From: an uncultured Eubacteriales bacterium
GTDB lineage: Bacteria; Bacillota; Clostridia; Oscillospirales; Oscillospiraceae
Length of the DNA: 5,905 bases
NCBI GenBank assembly: GCA_900554855.1
Contig: USIZ01000093.1
Span: 1 to 5,905, forward strand
Reading direction: 5' to 3'
A model generated the notes under the pieces. It worked only from the letters and a program-made list of their open reading frames with translations, was not told where the DNA came from and ran no database searches. The stretch's first letter is position 1; each line of letters starts with the position of its first letter. Positions 5,115 to 5,905 of this stretch are shown in pieces. The translations under genes and the position numbers were made by a program.

Positions 5115-5905
5115 ATGGGCTTTTTGACTGGTAAAACTGTAATTATCACAGGTGCGGGCCGCGCTGTGCTGAGCGACGGCCGCTGCGGCTCCATCGGCTA
5201 TGGCATTGCCACCGCTTATGCCAAGGAGGGGGCCAACATCGTCATCACCGGACGCAATGTGAAGAAGCTGCAGGCTGCAAAAGAGGAGCTGGAGGCCAAG
5301 TACGGCGTCAAGGTTCTGACGGTTCAGGCGGACATCGCCGCCGGAAACGACAACGAGGCCATTGCGGCCAATGTAGTCAAGCAGGCGGTTGACACCTTCG
5401 GCGGCATTCAGGTGCTCATCAACAACGCCCAGGCTTCCGCCTCCGGCGTGACGCTGGCAGACCACACCACGGAGCAGTTCGATCTGGCCCTCTACTCCGG
5501 CCTGTACGCTGCATTCTATTATATGAAGGCCGCTTATCCTTATCTGGCCGAGTCCAAGGGCAGCGTGGTGAACTTCGCCTCCGGCGCGGGCCTGTTCGGC
5601 AACTATGGCCAGTGCGCCTATGCCGCCGCCAAGGAGGGTATCCGCGGCCTGACCCGCGTGGCCGCCACCGAGTGGGGCAAGGACGGCATCAACGTCAACA
5701 TCGTCTGCCCGCTGGCCTGGACGGCTCAGCTGGAGAACTTCCAGAAGGCCTATCCCGACGCCTTCAAGGCCAACGTGAAGATGCCTCCCATGGGACACTA
5801 TGGCGACGCCGAGCTGGAGATCGGCCGTGTCTGCGTCCAGCTGGCTATGCCCGACTTCAAGTATATGTCCGGCGAGACCCTGACGCTGGAGGGCGGCATG
5901 GGACT
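5115..5905 (+). CDS. Short-chain dehydrogenase/reductase (SDR), partial at right edge
   Basis: NAD(P)-dependent cytoplasmic oxidoreductase of the SDR superfamily; the substrate cannot be told from sequence. The ATG at 5115 has AGGAG (5101-5105) at 9 nt spacing. The visible 263 codons contain no stop, and the terminal GETLTLEGGMGL matches the usual SDR C-terminus, so only a few residues are probably missing. Catalytic residues are Ser156 (NFASGAG), Tyr169 and Lys173 (YAAAK, classical YxxxK), with NNAQ at 103-106 in place of the common NNAG. The N-terminal motif begins TGAG at 12-15 but reaches SIGYGIA only at 26-32. About nine or ten extra residues (RAVLSDGRCG) thus enlarge the dinucleotide-binding loop compared with TGxxxGxG. 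GRN at 46-48 after the second strand may favour NADP. The spacing YxxxK argues against a FabI-type enoyl reductase (Tyr-x6-Lys). A role in acyl-CoA or fatty-acid metabolism is suggested only by proximity to the butyrate operon. Confidence 0.9.
   Translation, partial: MGFLTGKTVIITGAGRAVLSDGRCGSIGYGIATAYAKEGANIVITGRNVKKLQAAKEELEAKYGVKVLTVQADIAAGNDNEAIAANVVKQAVDTFGGIQVLINNAQASASGVTLADHTTEQFDLALYSGLYAAFYYMKAAYPYLAESKGSVVNFASGAGLFGNYGQCAYAAAKEGIRGLTRVAATEWGKDGINVNIVCPLAWTAQLENFQKAYPDAFKANVKMPPMGHYGDAELEIGRVCVQLAMPDFKYMSGETLTLEGGMG

Noticed and set aside
5082..5798. 238-codon minus-strand frame opposite the SDR
   Set aside because: The plus strand encodes a complete SDR catalytic triad; the minus translation is a shadow without family motifs.

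Overview
The window carries most of a butyrate-forming gene cluster from a GC-rich, anaerobic Gram-positive bacterium. Strong purine-rich Shine-Dalgarno sites, G/C-ending codons, AT-rich intergenic regions and a clostridial-type Rex operator suggest a member of the Clostridia, perhaps a gut Oscillospiraceae relative. The genus is inference; no rRNA or marker gene is present.

Minus strand, read from right to left: crt (4180-3389), hbd (3306-2449), bcd (2364-1225), etfB (1202-408) and etfA (389 to the window edge, N-terminal third only). They encode crotonase, 3-hydroxybutyryl-CoA dehydrogenase, butyryl-CoA dehydrogenase and the two electron-transfer flavoprotein subunits. Together these convert (S)-3-hydroxybutyryl-CoA/acetoacetyl-CoA to butyryl-CoA. 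In known Bcd/Etf complexes, the last step couples NADH oxidation to ferredoxin reduction by electron bifurcation. No thiolase and no butyrate-releasing enzyme (Buk, But) lies in the window. All catalytic residues I could place are intact. The bcd-etfB and etfB-etfA gaps are tight (22 and 18 nt). The crt-hbd and hbd-bcd gaps are about 83 nt, AT-rich and structured: a tandem repeat with a short hairpin in the first, a strong hairpin in the second.

The 260-nt divergent region (4181-4440) holds the main regulatory signals. On the minus strand there is a plausible sigma-A promoter for the operon. An almost perfect Rex box (TTGTTAA-N4-TTAACTA, 4208-4225) sits at its predicted start point. This would tie butyrate synthesis to the NADH/NAD+ ratio. 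On the plus strand there is a perfect-consensus promoter (TTGACA-17-TATAAT) for the next gene.

Plus strand: an unrecognised 168-residue helical, soluble protein (4441-4947), then a 167-nt gap with a weak hairpin and a possible promoter. Last is a short-chain dehydrogenase/reductase (from 5115) that runs off the right edge. It has a classical Ser-Tyr-Lys triad but an enlarged glycine-rich nucleotide-binding loop.

I see no mobile element, CRISPR array, tRNA or rRNA. The pathway is well known; the points of interest are its regulation, the unknown neighbour and the unusual SDR loop.
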